NCBI GenBank assembly: GCA_024405895.1
Contig: JAKSNW010000009.1
Coordinates: 1-64,000, forward strand
DNA: 64,000 nt
Source of the DNA: Paludibacteraceae bacterium
GTDB lineage: Bacteria; Bacteroidota; Bacteroidia; Bacteroidales; Paludibacteraceae
Direction: 5' to 3'
Shown: one piece after another, positions 54,349 to 64,000 of the stretch
Layout: every line of letters begins with the position of its first letter
Numbering within the stretch: position 1 is the first letter of the stretch
Translations under genes and position numbers: made by a program
The notes under the pieces: model-generated
Told to the model about the DNA's origin: nothing
Databases searched by the model: none
The model's input: only the letters and a program-made list of their open reading frames with translations

Positions 54349-56088
54349 TTACAGCAATTCCAGATGTAACTTTTCAACCATAGTTTTGAAAGCAGGATTC
54401 TTCTGACACATTGACTGAAGTTTCTGCTCTGGTGTAAATGCTTCATTCTTTAAAGAATCGGCATCGATAACATATTCCATTGTCAGTTTTGAATTATGGA
54501 GTTTAGCTTGCAGAAGCGACAGAATGCGTGCCTCTGCTTCACGAAGCACATCCATCTGTTTCTTATCTACAAGGAACACCTTGCACACATCACCCGATTT
54601 CTGGGGCTTATAATTGCGCATCACTACTGCACGATAATTATTTGACTTTACAGCCTCATCTTCTGCCACTTCGTTCCATGCTACACGAAGATCTATCTCA
54701 GAAAAACTATTATACTCTTGTGTCACCTTTACCGGTTCCAGCGTAGGTGCACTCTTACCAGCAGCAGTTGGCTGAGTTGCAGCAGGACGCATAACTGAAG
54801 TAGGGGTAGGAACAGTCTTGAGATTTCTAACATTTACCTGCTGAGATGGCTGAGGCTTAGGTGGAACATAAGGTGCCCGCTGCTGAACCGGCGCAGCCAT
54901 TGGACGTGGAGCCGCTGCTACCCTTTGTTGGGCAACTTGAGTCGGTTGACCTGCTGCTACTTGCGGAGCAGCCACAACCACTGGCTCTTGAGGTGCGTTT
55001 ATTTGTGAGAGTTGAACCAGAAGCAATTCAACCAACAGGCGTTTATTCTGACTGACACGATAGTCAAGTGAACATTTATTGGTCAATTCCAATGCTTTGA
55101 AAATAAACTTCAAACTGCATCGTTTCGACTGTTCCGCATATTGAACAGCCACATCATCGCTCACCTCGAGGAGTTTGGCTGTGGCAGCATCCTGACACAT
55201 CATAAGGTCGCGGATATGACTGGCGAGACCAGCTACGAAATGACCTGCATCGAAACCTTTACGCAACACCTCGTCAAGCAGAAGCATAGCTGGCATCACA
55301 TCACAGTTAAGCAGCAAATCAATCAAGCGGAAATAATACTCCGAGTCCAAGACATTGAGGTCTTCAATCACCATTTTATAGGTAATATCGCGACCGCAGA
55401 AGCTGACCACTTGGTCAAAGATGGAGAGGGCATCGCGCATGGCACCATCTGCCTTCTTGGCTATGATATTCAAAGCTGCCGACTCAATCTTCACGCCTTC
55501 GTTTCCTGCAACATACTGCAGATAATCAACCGCATCGTTTACAGTAATACGGTTGAAATCGTAGATTTGGCAACGTGAAAGGATGGTAGGCAGAATCTTA
55601 TGTTTCTCGGTGGTGGCAAGAATGAAAATAGCGTGTGAAGGTGGTTCCTCAAGGGTTTTGAGGAAGGCATTGAAAGCTGCCGTTGAGAGCATGTGAACCT
55701 CATCGACGATATAGACGCTATATTTGCCTACTTGAGGAGGGATTCGCACTTGGTCAACGAGTGAGCGAATATCTTCCACGCCATTGTTTGAGGCAGCATC
55801 CAGTTCGTGGATATTGAACGAACGTCCCTCATTGAAAGCGCGACATGATTCACATTGTTCACAGGCCTCTCCCTCAGGAGTCAGATGTTCGCAGTTGATG
55901 GCCTTGGCAAAGATACGGGCGCATGTTGTCTTACCCACACCACGCGGACCGCAAAACAGATAGGCATGTGCGAGGTGATGGTTGGCAATTGCGTTCTTCA
56001 GTGTCTCAGTCAAGGCGCGCTGTCCCACCACCGAGCGGAAATTCGACGGGCGGTACTTACGGGCAGATACGATATACTGTTCTTCCAT
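54349..56088 (-). CDS. dnaX: DNA polymerase III subunit gamma/tau
   Basis: 579-aa clamp-loader ATPase. It has VSARKYRPSNFRSVVGQ, Walker A GPRGVGKTTCARIFAKA, the zinc motif CEQCESC, Walker B IVDEVHML with FLKTLEEPPSHAIFI, and SRCQIYDFNRI. A Pro/Gln/Ala-rich linker (about 375-450) leads to a C-terminal polymerase-contact region. I did not find a clear frameshift signal for a shorter gamma form. A minus-strand TATATTTG at 56128-56135 may be the promoter. Confidence 0.95.
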   Translation of the reverse strand: MEEQYIVSARKYRPSNFRSVVGQRALTETLKNAIANHHLAHAYLFCGPRGVGKTTCARIFAKAINCEHLTPEGEACEQCESCRAFNEGRSFNIHELDAASNNGVEDIRSLVDQVRIPPQVGKYSVYIVDEVHMLSTAAFNAFLKTLEEPPSHAIFILATTEKHKILPTILSRCQIYDFNRITVNDAVDYLQYVAGNEGVKIESAALNIIAKKADGAMRDALSIFDQVVSFCGRDITYKMVIEDLNVLDSEYYFRLIDLLLNCDVMPAMLLLDEVLRKGFDAGHFVAGLASHIRDLMMCQDAATAKLLEVSDDVAVQYAEQSKRCSLKFIFKALELTNKCSLDYRVSQNKRLLVELLLVQLSQINAPQEPVVVAAPQVAAGQPTQVAQQRVAAAPRPMAAPVQQRAPYVPPKPQPSQQVNVRNLKTVPTPTSVMRPAATQPTAAGKSAPTLEPVKVTQEYNSFSEIDLRVAWNEVAEDEAVKSNNYRAVVMRNYKPQKSGDVCKVFLVDKKQMDVLREAEARILSLLQAKLHNSKLTMEYVIDADSLKNEAFTPEQKLQSMCQKNPAFKTMVEKLHLELL

Positions 56089-56172
56089 TGTGAGATAGGT
56101 ATGCGAGATTGATATGAATTAAGTGTGCAAATATACTGATTTTTCGTGGAACAAGACCATAGATATGGGCAT

Positions 56173-56203
56173 AAAAAAAGGGCACGTTATTCACATGCCC
56201 TTT
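56173..56203 (-). terminator. rpoD terminator
   Basis: On the minus strand AAAGGGCA pairs with TGCCCTTT around a loop and is followed by TTTT. It lies 20 bp past the stop. Confidence 0.85.
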
Positions 56204-56222
56204 ACCGTTGTTGATATGTCGC

Positions 56223-57086
56223 CTATCCGAGATAGGATTTCAACGCTTCGTTCTTAGCGCTTTGACGGAGGTGTTTCAACGCCTTGTCTTTAATCTGGCG
56301 TACACGCTCGCGTGTGAGGTTGAGGTCGTTTGCCACTTCGTCGAGTGTCATTTCAGAACAACCGATGCCGAATGATTTGATGATTACGGCACGTTCACGT
56401 TCGTTGAGCGCTTTCTTCAGCACGTTTTCAATCTCGATATAGAGTGATTCTTTAATCAGCGAGTCATCTGTTACAGGGATGTCGTCGCCTGGAATTACAT
56501 CGAGACGTGTGCCTTCTTCACCTTCTGTGAGAGGAGCGTCGAGTGATACGTGGCGTCCATTGTTTCTCATCAAATCGTCCACCTTTTCGATTGGCATTTC
56601 AAGCAACTCAGCGAGTTCCTCTGTAGAAGGGATACGCTCGTATTCTTGCTCAAATCGTTGGATGGCGCGTTTGATTTTGTTCTGAGAACCAACCTGATTA
56701 GCTGGCAGACGCACGATACGCGACTGTTCTGCAAGTGCTTGCATGATAGATTGACGAATCCACCATACGGCGTAAGAGATGAATTTGAAACCACGTGTTT
56801 CATCGAATTTCTCGGCTGCCTTAATAAGGCCAATGTTTCCTTCATTGATGAGGTCTGCGAGAGCGAGACCTTGGTTTTGATACTGTTTTGCCACAGAAAT
56901 AACGAAACGGAGGTTGGCTTTCACCAATTTGTCTAAAGCACGTCTATCACCATTACGAATCTTTTGAGCGAGCTCAACCTCATCGTCCATGTTGATAAGT
57001 TCTTCACGACCAATTTCTTGCATGTACTTTTCGAGAGATGCGCTCTCTCTGCCAGTAATCGATTTTTGAATTTTAAGTTGTCTCAT
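56223..57086 (-). CDS. rpoD: Primary RNA polymerase sigma factor (RpoD/SigA)
   Basis: 287 aa. The order is region 1.2 ([18 protein letters not shown]), region 2 ([16 protein letters not shown] and [19 protein letters not shown]), region 3, and region 4 ([18 protein letters not shown]). It lacks the long acidic 1.1 and non-conserved inserts of E. coli sigma-70, which is the normal Bacteroidota form that reads the TTTG-TAnnTTTG promoters seen across this window. It has its own terminator. Confidence 0.93.
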   Translation of the reverse strand: MRQLKIQKSITGRESASLEKYMQEIGREELINMDDEVELAQKIRNGDRRALDKLVKANLRFVISVAKQYQNQGLALADLINEGNIGLIKAAEKFDETRGFKFISYAVWWIRQSIMQALAEQSRIVRLPANQVGSQNKIKRAIQRFEQEYERIPSTEELAELLEMPIEKVDDLMRNNGRHVSLDAPLTEGEEGTRLDVIPGDDIPVTDDSLIKESLYIEIENVLKKALNERERAVIIKSFGIGCSEMTLDEVANDLNLTRERVRQIKDKALKHLRQSAKNEALKSYLG

Positions 57087-57167
57087 CTAATATTTTGAGT
57101 TGTAACTATTCAAATTAATAAAACGTAATTCAAGGTTTTTTATTGCCTTGAGAGTGAAAAATATTTT

Positions 57168-59636
57168 CTAAAAGTTCACCACGACCTTAAGATTAGGTGT
57201 AAATGTGGTGAGATAGTTTGGAGCAGCATACTGATTGCCATAGATGTCGGAGAACCAGTAGTAGCTGTTTTCATTCTTGATGTTCAGCAGATTGAACAGT
57301 TCTACATTAATCCACCAAGACTGTACCACATTTTGTCTGCTCATGAATTTCTCACGTCCACGCATGAATCCGCGTGAAAAGCCGATATCCACACGTCTGT
57401 AAGGGTCGCTACGGAACACCTGTTCATAGCGTTGGCTGTTTGGAGGTCCGAATGGGAAACCGTCAGCCCAGATAAACTTCAGATACATACGGTATTCCGG
57501 ATGGTTCGGTATATAGTCCTGAAAGAATATCGAGACGCTATAGCGCTGTTCATTCGGACGTGGAATTGCACCTGGGAACACCTCGCCAAGCAACGATCCT
57601 GTATTGCTATAGACTGAGTAGTGGTCGTCGATGATATCCTCTCGACTACGCATGAGCGAGAACGAAATCCACGAGTCAGTTCCCGGAACAAACTCGCCAA
57701 AGAGTTTGAAGTCCACACCCATCGTATTTGCCTTGGCATCGTTGACTCCCGAGTAACGAACCTGCATATTCTCCACACTATATGATATTACGTCGTAGGC
57801 ATGTTTGTAGTAAGCCTCAGCCGTAAACTTGAAGGGACGACGCCACAAACGGAAGTAATAATCGTAGCCAAACAACACATTAAGCGATTTTTGAGCACGA
57901 ATACTTGGATTGAGCGCCATGGTGGAGTTGCCATACTCATCACTTACGGTCTGACGAATCTCTTTATAGAAAGGAGCCTGACAGTAGACACCTCCTGCCA
58001 AACGGAAGGTCATATCCTGTCGCCAATGAGGCTCGACCTGAATGGAGAGACGAGGCGAAACGAGGAACTGACGATTGAAACTCCAGTAATTCAGTCGTGT
58101 TCCGAGGTTGAATGTCCAAGTGTTTTTATTGCCCTTATGCACATAAGTATCTTCCAGATAACCCTGTAGACGCGAGGTGGTCAAGTGTACAGACGAGGCG
58201 AGATTGTAATTCAGTCTTACAGTGGTTGGGTCATAAGGCAAGCTATAATCAGCCGAGTCGCGACGTTCCCATTCCTGTATTCGGTCGGTAATCATTTCGC
58301 GCTGATAGCTGGCACCAGCCAACAACTGTGTACGTCCCACTTTGATAACGGCCTTAAGGTCTACACTTGCCACCGTTGCATTTAAGCGATTGCGTGCATG
58401 CTGATGATAAGTGCCGGTTCCCAACTCGTCGCCCTGAGTCATCTTGCCTTGTTCATCGTAGCTCAATTCGGAAAGGAGATATTCGCCAAGAATATCGTAG
58501 TTTTCCCGTTCGTTGGTATTGAAGGCAGAGAAGCTCCAAACGAAATGCGTATTGTCGGTGAGGTTGTAACGCAGTCCCAAAGCGCCTGTCATTGTGCGGA
58601 AGCGGTCGCGTTCCTGTCCATCATAATATATCGTCAAATTACGCGCCATCGACGTAGTGCCGAAAGAGACCTCTGTAGTACGGGGGATGAAGCGGTATGT
58701 GTTTTGGGATATATTGCCAAGAAATTCCAGACTCCAGTGGTTGTTTAGTGCCACTGTCATATAGGTCTGATAGTCAAGAAACCAAGTATCATAGCTACCC
58801 TTCGTATCAAGTGAGCCAAGCAGATATTGCGTGGTACGATAACGGAAGCCATGAATCTGTGTGAAACGTTTCGACTTGCTTCCCACATATGCCGTAGCTC
58901 CAAGCAAGCTGGCAGACACCGAGGCCTCAAATTTCTCCGGTTTCTTATAGGTAACATCCAAAACCGACGACATCTTATCGCCATAACGGGCCGAGAATCC
59001 ACCTGCGGAAAAGTTGACAGACTCCACCATATCGCTATTGATAAAACTCATGCCTTCCTGCTGACCAGAACGGATAAGCAACGGACGATATATCTCTATG
59101 CCATTGACATAGATGCAGTTCTCATCGTAATTACCACCGCGAACGGAGTATTGCGAACTGAGTTCGTTATGCGAACTTACGCCACCCTGCAACTTAATCA
59201 AGCTCTCAACACCACCACCCGAAGCATCGGGCACAAGGTTGACCTGCTTGGTGTCAATCTTTATCATCGAGCCATCTTGACGTTGATAAGTACGAACCTC
59301 AAAGGCATCAAGCATCTTAGCCTCAGCCGGCATGGTGACGGAGAAATTGATGGAGAGTGACGAGCCTGGAGCGAAGGTCTTCGTAACGGTTTCGTAGCCA
59401 ACGCATGAAAAACGGAGTGTTATGCTGTCACGTTGTTCACAGTTGAGTTCGTAGTAGCCCTGTTCATTGGTGGTTGTTCCTATGGACGTTCCCAACTGGA
59501 TGATATTGGCGAGATCAACGGCACGTTTCTGGTCATCTACCACATAACCACGCACATACACCTTTCGTTGCGCCATCACAGCAACGGCACAGAGAAGTAA
59601 TGTGAGTGTTACGAGCAGAGTTTTTCGCGATACCAT
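57168..59636 (-). CDS. TonB-dependent outer-membrane receptor
   Basis: 822 aa. A signal peptide (VSRKTLLVTLTLLLCAVAVM) is followed by a carboxypeptidase-regulatory-like domain (GYVVDDQKRAVDLANIIQLG), a plug domain (VPDASGGGVESLIKLQGGVS, SVRGGNYDENCIYVNGIEI), and a 22-strand-type barrel ending FTPNLKVVVNF. It fits the receptor class without a SusD partner; no SusD gene is adjacent. The substrate is unknown. Confidence 0.93.
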   Translation of the reverse strand: MVSRKTLLVTLTLLLCAVAVMAQRKVYVRGYVVDDQKRAVDLANIIQLGTSIGTTTNEQGYYELNCEQRDSITLRFSCVGYETVTKTFAPGSSLSINFSVTMPAEAKMLDAFEVRTYQRQDGSMIKIDTKQVNLVPDASGGGVESLIKLQGGVSSHNELSSQYSVRGGNYDENCIYVNGIEIYRPLLIRSGQQEGMSFINSDMVESVNFSAGGFSARYGDKMSSVLDVTYKKPEKFEASVSASLLGATAYVGSKSKRFTQIHGFRYRTTQYLLGSLDTKGSYDTWFLDYQTYMTVALNNHWSLEFLGNISQNTYRFIPRTTEVSFGTTSMARNLTIYYDGQERDRFRTMTGALGLRYNLTDNTHFVWSFSAFNTNERENYDILGEYLLSELSYDEQGKMTQGDELGTGTYHQHARNRLNATVASVDLKAVIKVGRTQLLAGASYQREMITDRIQEWERRDSADYSLPYDPTTVRLNYNLASSVHLTTSRLQGYLEDTYVHKGNKNTWTFNLGTRLNYWSFNRQFLVSPRLSIQVEPHWRQDMTFRLAGGVYCQAPFYKEIRQTVSDEYGNSTMALNPSIRAQKSLNVLFGYDYYFRLWRRPFKFTAEAYYKHAYDVISYSVENMQVRYSGVNDAKANTMGVDFKLFGEFVPGTDSWISFSLMRSREDIIDDHYSVYSNTGSLLGEVFPGAIPRPNEQRYSVSIFFQDYIPNHPEYRMYLKFIWADGFPFGPPNSQRYEQVFRSDPYRRVDIGFSRGFMRGREKFMSRQNVVQSWWINVELFNLLNIKNENSYYWFSDIYGNQYAAPNYLTTFTPNLKVVVNF

Positions 59637-59696
59637 ATTAAATATATAACGGAAAAGACAACAGAAAATTGCCTTGACTTACCAATTGTTTGCCAT

Positions 59697-60983
59697 TTAT
59701 TTCACGTCGGTATCCAAATTTTGAATCTTAGGCAACGGATGTTTATCGCTTTGTTTCGCACCAAGTTCCAGCAGTTTCTGGGTGGTTTGCAGAATACTCT
59801 GTCCTTTTGGCTCCAGTTTTTTGCCGGCATCGAGATAACTGTCTCTTGCACTATCCAGTGCCTTGCCTAACTTCTTGTAATGCTCCATGAACAATCCCAC
59901 ACGTTCTACCATCTCGTTGGCAAGAGAAAACACTTTCTCGTGATTCTCTGCCTGACGAATCTGCGTCCAAGTGAGTTCCACAATACGGAGAGCAGCAAAG
60001 AGGGTCTGTTCATCTGCAATGAACACATTCTTGTCCATTGCCTGGCGCCACATGGCAGGCTGGGCGTTCAAGGCTGTCCAGAGGGCTGCGGCATGAGGAA
60101 CGAACATGATGACATAGTCCATCTTCTTTTTCGGGGCTGTGATGTAGGAGGCATAATCTTTGCGAGACAGTTCTTTAACATGTTCCTCCAAACTTTTGAT
60201 ATGTGCCTTGAGAAAACGTTCACGATCTGCCTCGTTGTCGGCATTCACATAGTCCATATAGGCAGTGAGCGAGACCTTAGAGTCAATGATTACCTCTCGC
60301 TGCTGGTCGAGATGAAGGATAGCATCAGGACGAAGGTTATGGTTCTTGTCGGTACTGATGACATTGCCGTTGGCATCTCGCATGACCGTCTGCGTATCAA
60401 AATGAACACCTTCTGTCAAGCCTTGCGAGCTAAGCAGTTCCTCCAAGACGATCTCACCGAAGTCGCCCTGAACCTTGCTGTTGTGTTTGAACACTCGCGA
60501 CAGTTCGTCGGCACTCTCCTTTGCCGCCTTGCTCTGCTCCATCATATTGGCGATATTCGCACGCATCTCACCGCTCATCTCGCTTTGTTTCTGCGTGTTT
60601 TCGTCCATGGCACGTTTCATCTTGTCAATCGTTTCCTTCAGCGGATTGACAATATCGCCAAGGTTTTGCGAACTCGCCTCTGCAAAATCCTGTTGACGCT
60701 GTTTCAGCATCTCGTCAGTAGCTACTTTCATCTGAGCCGTTGTCTTTTCAAGCACCTCGTCGAAGCGCTGTTGAACCTCCTTCAGCTCTTTTTCATGACT
60801 TTTTTCCTGTTGTGCGAGCAAGAGGTCGCGTTCTTCCTGAGCGCGTTTGCGCTCGGTTTCCTGCTGTTTAGCAGCATCAGCCAGGCGCAAATTCAGTGCA
60901 TCCACCTTACCTTTATTCCAAAGGAAGCACTGCACCGCGCCAAGCAGGAATCCCACCAACAGCAACAAGCAATTAATTAACAT
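59697..60983 (-). CDS. rmuC: DNA recombination protein RmuC
   Basis: 428 aa. A single N-terminal membrane helix (NCLLLLVGFLLGAVQCFLW) leads into a long coiled coil (about 25-150), then the RmuC domain with FGEIVLEELLSSQGLTEGVH, LRPDAILHLDQQREVIIDSK (PD-(D/E)xK-like acidic and Lys residues) and YVIMFVPHAAALWTAL. RmuC limits recombination between inverted repeats in E. coli; the exact activity is unclear. Transcribed alone. Confidence 0.94.
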   Translation of the reverse strand: MLINCLLLLVGFLLGAVQCFLWNKGKVDALNLRLADAAKQQETERKRAQEERDLLLAQQEKSHEKELKEVQQRFDEVLEKTTAQMKVATDEMLKQRQQDFAEASSQNLGDIVNPLKETIDKMKRAMDENTQKQSEMSGEMRANIANMMEQSKAAKESADELSRVFKHNSKVQGDFGEIVLEELLSSQGLTEGVHFDTQTVMRDANGNVISTDKNHNLRPDAILHLDQQREVIIDSKVSLTAYMDYVNADNEADRERFLKAHIKSLEEHVKELSRKDYASYITAPKKKMDYVIMFVPHAAALWTALNAQPAMWRQAMDKNVFIADEQTLFAALRIVELTWTQIRQAENHEKVFSLANEMVERVGLFMEHYKKLGKALDSARDSYLDAGKKLEPKGQSILQTTQKLLELGAKQSDKHPLPKIQNLDTDVK

Positions 60984-61388
60984 TGAAGCAATTATAATAA
61001 GTTAGTAAGTATTTTTTATTCTCTGTCTCATGGTTCCTGTAGACGGTTCAACAAGACAGATGGAGAGTTGTTTCATACAAATTGCGAGCCAAAATCACAG
61101 CCCCTACAGACACATTGTCAAAAAAAAAGAAACTGCAAACAAACAACCACCTCAACACTTACACTTTTCAATTACACCCACCTATTTTGAGGCCGCAAAT
61201 TACGATTTATTACAAAAACACCCTATTTACCACAAAAAATAATCATTCATTATATCAAAGGACAAAAAACAGGCTTTCCATGCTTACTATACAAATTATT
61301 ATATTTACCTTTGCAACCTCAAAATGTACCTTTTTGAAGGTATGTATTGAATGCAACAAAACAAATAAATAACAAACAATAAATCTTT
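60984..61388. other. Intergenic region rmuC - Omp28
   Basis: Divergent promoters. It is AT-rich with low-complexity A-runs; TACCTTTG at 61306-61313 is the likely -7 element of the rightward gene. No RNA gene seen. Confidence 0.45.
61306..61313 (+). promoter_or_regulatory. Probable -7 element of the Omp28 gene
   Basis: TACCTTTG fits TAnnTTTG, 75 bp before the ATG; -33 unclear. Confidence 0.5.
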
Positions 61389-62990
61389 ATGAAAAAATCA
61401 CTCTTATTCTGCCTTATGGCAGTTGTAGCCATGGTTTTTGCAGCTTGCGACACAGAGCCAAAAACTCCAGACAATGGCACAGTACTCATGGGTTGGTGTA
61501 ACAACACCATGGAAGACGGTGTAGGTAACTCAGGTTCACACGTTTTCAAAGCAGCTATCCAACTCGTAGACACACAATGGGTAAACAAAGCAACAAAACT
61601 CGTTGGTGTTCGCGTAGGTATCGCTGGTGAAATCGAAAATGGTCAGATTTGGTTGGCTAACACAATGGACGGCGAACCATTCTACACACAAGACTTCACA
61701 TTCCAAGGTGAAGGTTGGCAGTATATCACTTTGAACGAGCCATACAAACTCGTTGAAGGTCAAGAACTCTGGATTGGCTACTCAGTAAAAGGTGCTGGTT
61801 ATGTTATCGGCTACCAATCAGCTAGCAACAAGAAAAAAGAGAGCGACCGTATCGCTATTGACGACACATGGTATCGCCTTGGCGATGCTGGTATCACCGG
61901 CCGTGTCTGCATCCAAGCAATCGGTACTGGCTGCGACTACTCAGCTATGACACAAAAGAACTTCGTGTTCAGCGAACTCGAATATGATGAATATGTTCAA
62001 CAATCAGCTTCTAACAAAGTAAGCGGTGTTGTTACCAACTACGGTGTTGCTACCGTAAAAGGTGCTACCATCACTTTCACAGACGGTGCTAACAGCAAAA
62101 CCATCACTGTAGAAGAAGATATGCCTAACGGCAAACCAGTACGCTTCTCATTCGACGGCTTGACCGCTGGCTCAGGCGAATCAAACTTCACCCTCACAGC
62201 TGAATCAGAAGGCACACAATGCACAGAAAGCGGCAAACAAACATTCTACAACAACGCTGCTCCACGTAAAGTGCTCATCGAACAATTCACAGGTTCTTCT
62301 TGCCCTAACTGCCCAGCAGGTGAGCAAACCCTCCGCAACTCTATCGCTTCTATCACCGACCAAGTAACCTGGATCACTCACCACGTTGGTTACTATGAGG
62401 ACGACTACACTGTAGCAGGTTCTAAAGAGTACACTTGGTTCTATGGCACAAGCGGCACATACGCTCCAGCTTGTATGCTCGACCGTACAAACCCAACAGC
62501 TTTCGGCTTCAAATCAGAATACCCAGTATTCCACCCAGGTAACACCACAGCTAACATGTTCAAAAAATATTTGAACGTTCCTGCATTCGTTTCTGTAAAC
62601 GTTGCTTGCCAGTTGGCTACAGATAGCACTCTCACTGTTACCGTAAGCGGTCAATACCTCCAAGAACTTGCTAACACACGTATGAACGTATTCTTGATCC
62701 AAAACCACATCATCGGTTACCAATCAAACGGTGGTGCTAACTACGATCACGACCACACCGTACGCGCTCGCTTCACAGCAGCTTGGGGTGATGCAGTAGA
62801 GGCTGACGCAAGCGGCAACTACACCATGACCTATACTTACAAAATCCCTGCTTCAATTCGCGGTACTAAATCAATCGACGTTGACACAGACCTCGACAAC
62901 ATGCAGGTTGTTGCATTCATCACCAAATACAACTCTTCAGACCGTAACGGTTGCCAGGTTATGAACAGCAACATCGCTAACGTAAAATAA
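61389..62990 (+). CDS. Omp28-related outer-membrane lipoprotein
   Basis: 533 aa. Lipoprotein signal KKSLLFCLMAVVAMVFAAC. An N-terminal beta domain with fibronectin-like repeats (GVATVKGATITFTDG and TITVEEDMPNGKPVRFSFDG) precedes the Omp28 domain, which has the thioredoxin-fold motif EQFTGSSCPNCPAGEQTL (CPNC), ITHHVGYYEDDYTVAG and YAPACMLDRT. Omp28 was described as a surface protein and adhesin in Porphyromonas gingivalis; the CPNC pair suggests a redox ancestor. A strong terminator follows. Confidence 0.88.
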   Translation: MKKSLLFCLMAVVAMVFAACDTEPKTPDNGTVLMGWCNNTMEDGVGNSGSHVFKAAIQLVDTQWVNKATKLVGVRVGIAGEIENGQIWLANTMDGEPFYTQDFTFQGEGWQYITLNEPYKLVEGQELWIGYSVKGAGYVIGYQSASNKKKESDRIAIDDTWYRLGDAGITGRVCIQAIGTGCDYSAMTQKNFVFSELEYDEYVQQSASNKVSGVVTNYGVATVKGATITFTDGANSKTITVEEDMPNGKPVRFSFDGLTAGSGESNFTLTAESEGTQCTESGKQTFYNNAAPRKVLIEQFTGSSCPNCPAGEQTLRNSIASITDQVTWITHHVGYYEDDYTVAGSKEYTWFYGTSGTYAPACMLDRTNPTAFGFKSEYPVFHPGNTTANMFKKYLNVPAFVSVNVACQLATDSTLTVTVSGQYLQELANTRMNVFLIQNHIIGYQSNGGANYDHDHTVRARFTAAWGDAVEADASGNYTMTYTYKIPASIRGTKSIDVDTDLDNMQVVAFITKYNSSDRNGCQVMNSNIANVK

Positions 62991-63033
62991 GCAGTAAGCT
63001 AAGTCTACTTAGATACAACTTATAAATAGCACC

Positions 63034-63070
63034 AGAACCCGTTCGATTTTTCGGACGGGTTCTTTTTTTT
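63034..63070 (+). terminator. Terminator after the Omp28 gene
   Basis: AGAACCCGTTCG pairs with CGGACGGGTTCT around ATTTTT and is followed by TTTTTTTT. It lies 43 bp past the stop. Confidence 0.95.
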
Positions 63071-63109
63071 CGCCACACTCACAAAGAACACACAAAACCG
63101 CCCCGTCAT

Positions 63110-63141
63110 TTTGTTTTTCTGCCTAATAATTCATATCTTTG
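63110..63141 (+). promoter_or_regulatory. Promoter of the PNGase F-like gene
   Basis: TTTG (63110-63113), exactly 20 bases, TATCTTTG (63134-63141); 22 bp before the ATG. Confidence 0.78.
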
Positions 63142-63163
63142 CACTTTGAAATAACTTTATATA

Positions 63164-64000
63164 ATGAAACAAAAATACTCCTTCCTTGTGGCAGTCATGA
63201 TGCTGTTCGTAGCCTCACTTGCCACCGCCCAAACAAGCGGACAACCCGTAAGAATGAAAATCTTCGATGAGGTTCTGTTCTATGACGGCTACAACAGCCA
63301 CGTCTTCGACAGTGCACTCAACGATGGCGTTCTCCGCCACAATAACGCACTCTATGCCGTGAAACTCACAGAAGACCAGCTGAGCCAGATAGGCGACTGG
63401 GTAACCATTGACATCACCGTCAAGGCTTCATGCGACAACTACGACCGTATCGCCAACATCGGTCTCGCCCTCGTTCCAAAAGGCGACACCACCTACAACC
63501 TCAACGATGTACAACGCATCGAGATTGGTCGCTTCATCACCCCATTCATGAACAAGAACGCCAAATTGGACACCGTTCCTTACTGGTTCAATGCAAGCTA
63601 TTTGCAATACATCCTCCGCGACAGCGCACTCAATGCCAACTACGACTTCTGGTTTGAACTCGGTATCTTCGGCGTACCTTACGCAGCCAACGAGCAGATT
63701 GCCGGCTGTGCTGGTCGTAGCGACGTATTCTACGGTTCTGTATGGATTAACTCCTCTGCTCCTGCTGCTCCCGTTTCATCAGGCAACTGCCTTATCCCAA
63801 TGGATTTCCAGTTCTACCTCTACAACTATAACGAGAACCACACCGATACCCTCGGCAAGACCACGAAGACCTACACTATCAACGTGCCAGAGGATATGAC
63901 CGATGCGAAGTTCATCTTCATCACCTCCAACCACGGCGCCAATAGCGGTGGCGAGGAATACAACCGTCGCTGGCACTATGTCTATATCGACGACGAACTC
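63164..64000 (+). CDS. PNGase F-like secreted protein, 5' part only
   Basis: 279 codons, open to the window edge. The signal peptide (KQKYSFLVAVMMLFVASLAT) ends near Ala-Gln. The mature part begins with beta-rich sequence (KIFDEVLFYDGYNSHVF) and shows RIEIGRFITPFMN and FIFITSNHGANSGGEEYNRR, both characteristic of the peptide-N-glycosidase F double jelly-roll fold. PNGase F cleaves N-glycans from asparagine; whether this protein is active cannot be judged without its 3' end. It could be a type IX secretion substrate, but its C-terminal domain lies outside the window. Confidence 0.75.
   Translation, partial: MKQKYSFLVAVMMLFVASLATAQTSGQPVRMKIFDEVLFYDGYNSHVFDSALNDGVLRHNNALYAVKLTEDQLSQIGDWVTIDITVKASCDNYDRIANIGLALVPKGDTTYNLNDVQRIEIGRFITPFMNKNAKLDTVPYWFNASYLQYILRDSALNANYDFWFELGIFGVPYAANEQIAGCAGRSDVFYGSVWINSSAPAAPVSSGNCLIPMDFQFYLYNYNENHTDTLGKTTKTYTINVPEDMTDAKFIFITSNHGANSGGEEYNRRWHYVYIDDEL

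Noticed and set aside
59880-60980. 366-codon rightward frame opposite rmuC
   Set aside because: Shadow of rmuC; the sequence is Leu/His/Phe-rich without a known fold.

Overview
The window reads as chromosomal DNA of a Bacteroidota bacterium, most likely order Bacteroidales and plausibly a Prevotellaceae-like lineage. The evidence is: many promoters of the TTTG, about 20 bases, TAnnTTTG type; no obvious Shine-Dalgarno sequences; a short primary sigma factor; the type IX secretion translocon SprA beside ruvA; DUF4369, DUF5063, Omp28 and beta-flower family proteins; and a DUF3987 remnant. No rRNA operon, CRISPR array or intact prophage is visible. About 50 genes were identified.

Left part (463-13515, all leftward): a type I restriction-modification locus, hsdM - fic - hsdS - AbiC-like membrane protein - double-DUF262 protein - RAYT transposase - hsdR fragment - rhuM - hsdR. 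The genes between hsdS and rhuM look accessory and 5.7-9.3 kb is visibly AT-richer. Unusual features here are a dyad repeated just upstream of both fic and hsdS, a duplicated first ~20 codons of hsdR in front of rhuM, and REP-like palindromes embedded in frame in the transposase gene. The AbiC-like gene and the double-DUF262 gene overlap by one base (TAATG) and are the best candidate for an uncharacterised defence pair.

Next (13.7-14.2 kb) is a 42-bp tandem array open in several frames, then a leftward housekeeping run: AlaX-like editing protein, a membrane protein, a winged-helix protein, SDR, NifX-like protein, YccF, HAD phosphatase, Bcp peroxiredoxin, a beta-flower repeat protein, two lipoproteins, clpX, clpP, sprA (2523 aa) and ruvA. 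A decayed DUF3987-type mobile gene with a hairpin over its start codon lies at 31.67-32.2 kb. Then come rpsA, a lone PAS protein, an aminotransferase, a secreted protein of unknown function, and a four-gene RNA-modification/turnover operon (DUF5063, 3'-5' exonuclease, RlmI, U32/TrhP-like). An S41 protease gene is split by a single in-frame TGA.

Right part (43.4-53.2 kb, rightward): sigma factor / membrane partner / Spy-like operon, tRNA-Cys, CYTH - thioredoxin-like lipoprotein - sodium symporter - engB, pckA with a perfect upstream inverted repeat, and an S9 peptidase lipoprotein. Then leftward: a VWA protein, dnaX, the primary sigma factor, a TonB-dependent receptor and rmuC. The window ends with an Omp28-type lipoprotein and the first 279 codons of a PNGase F-like secreted protein running off the right edge.
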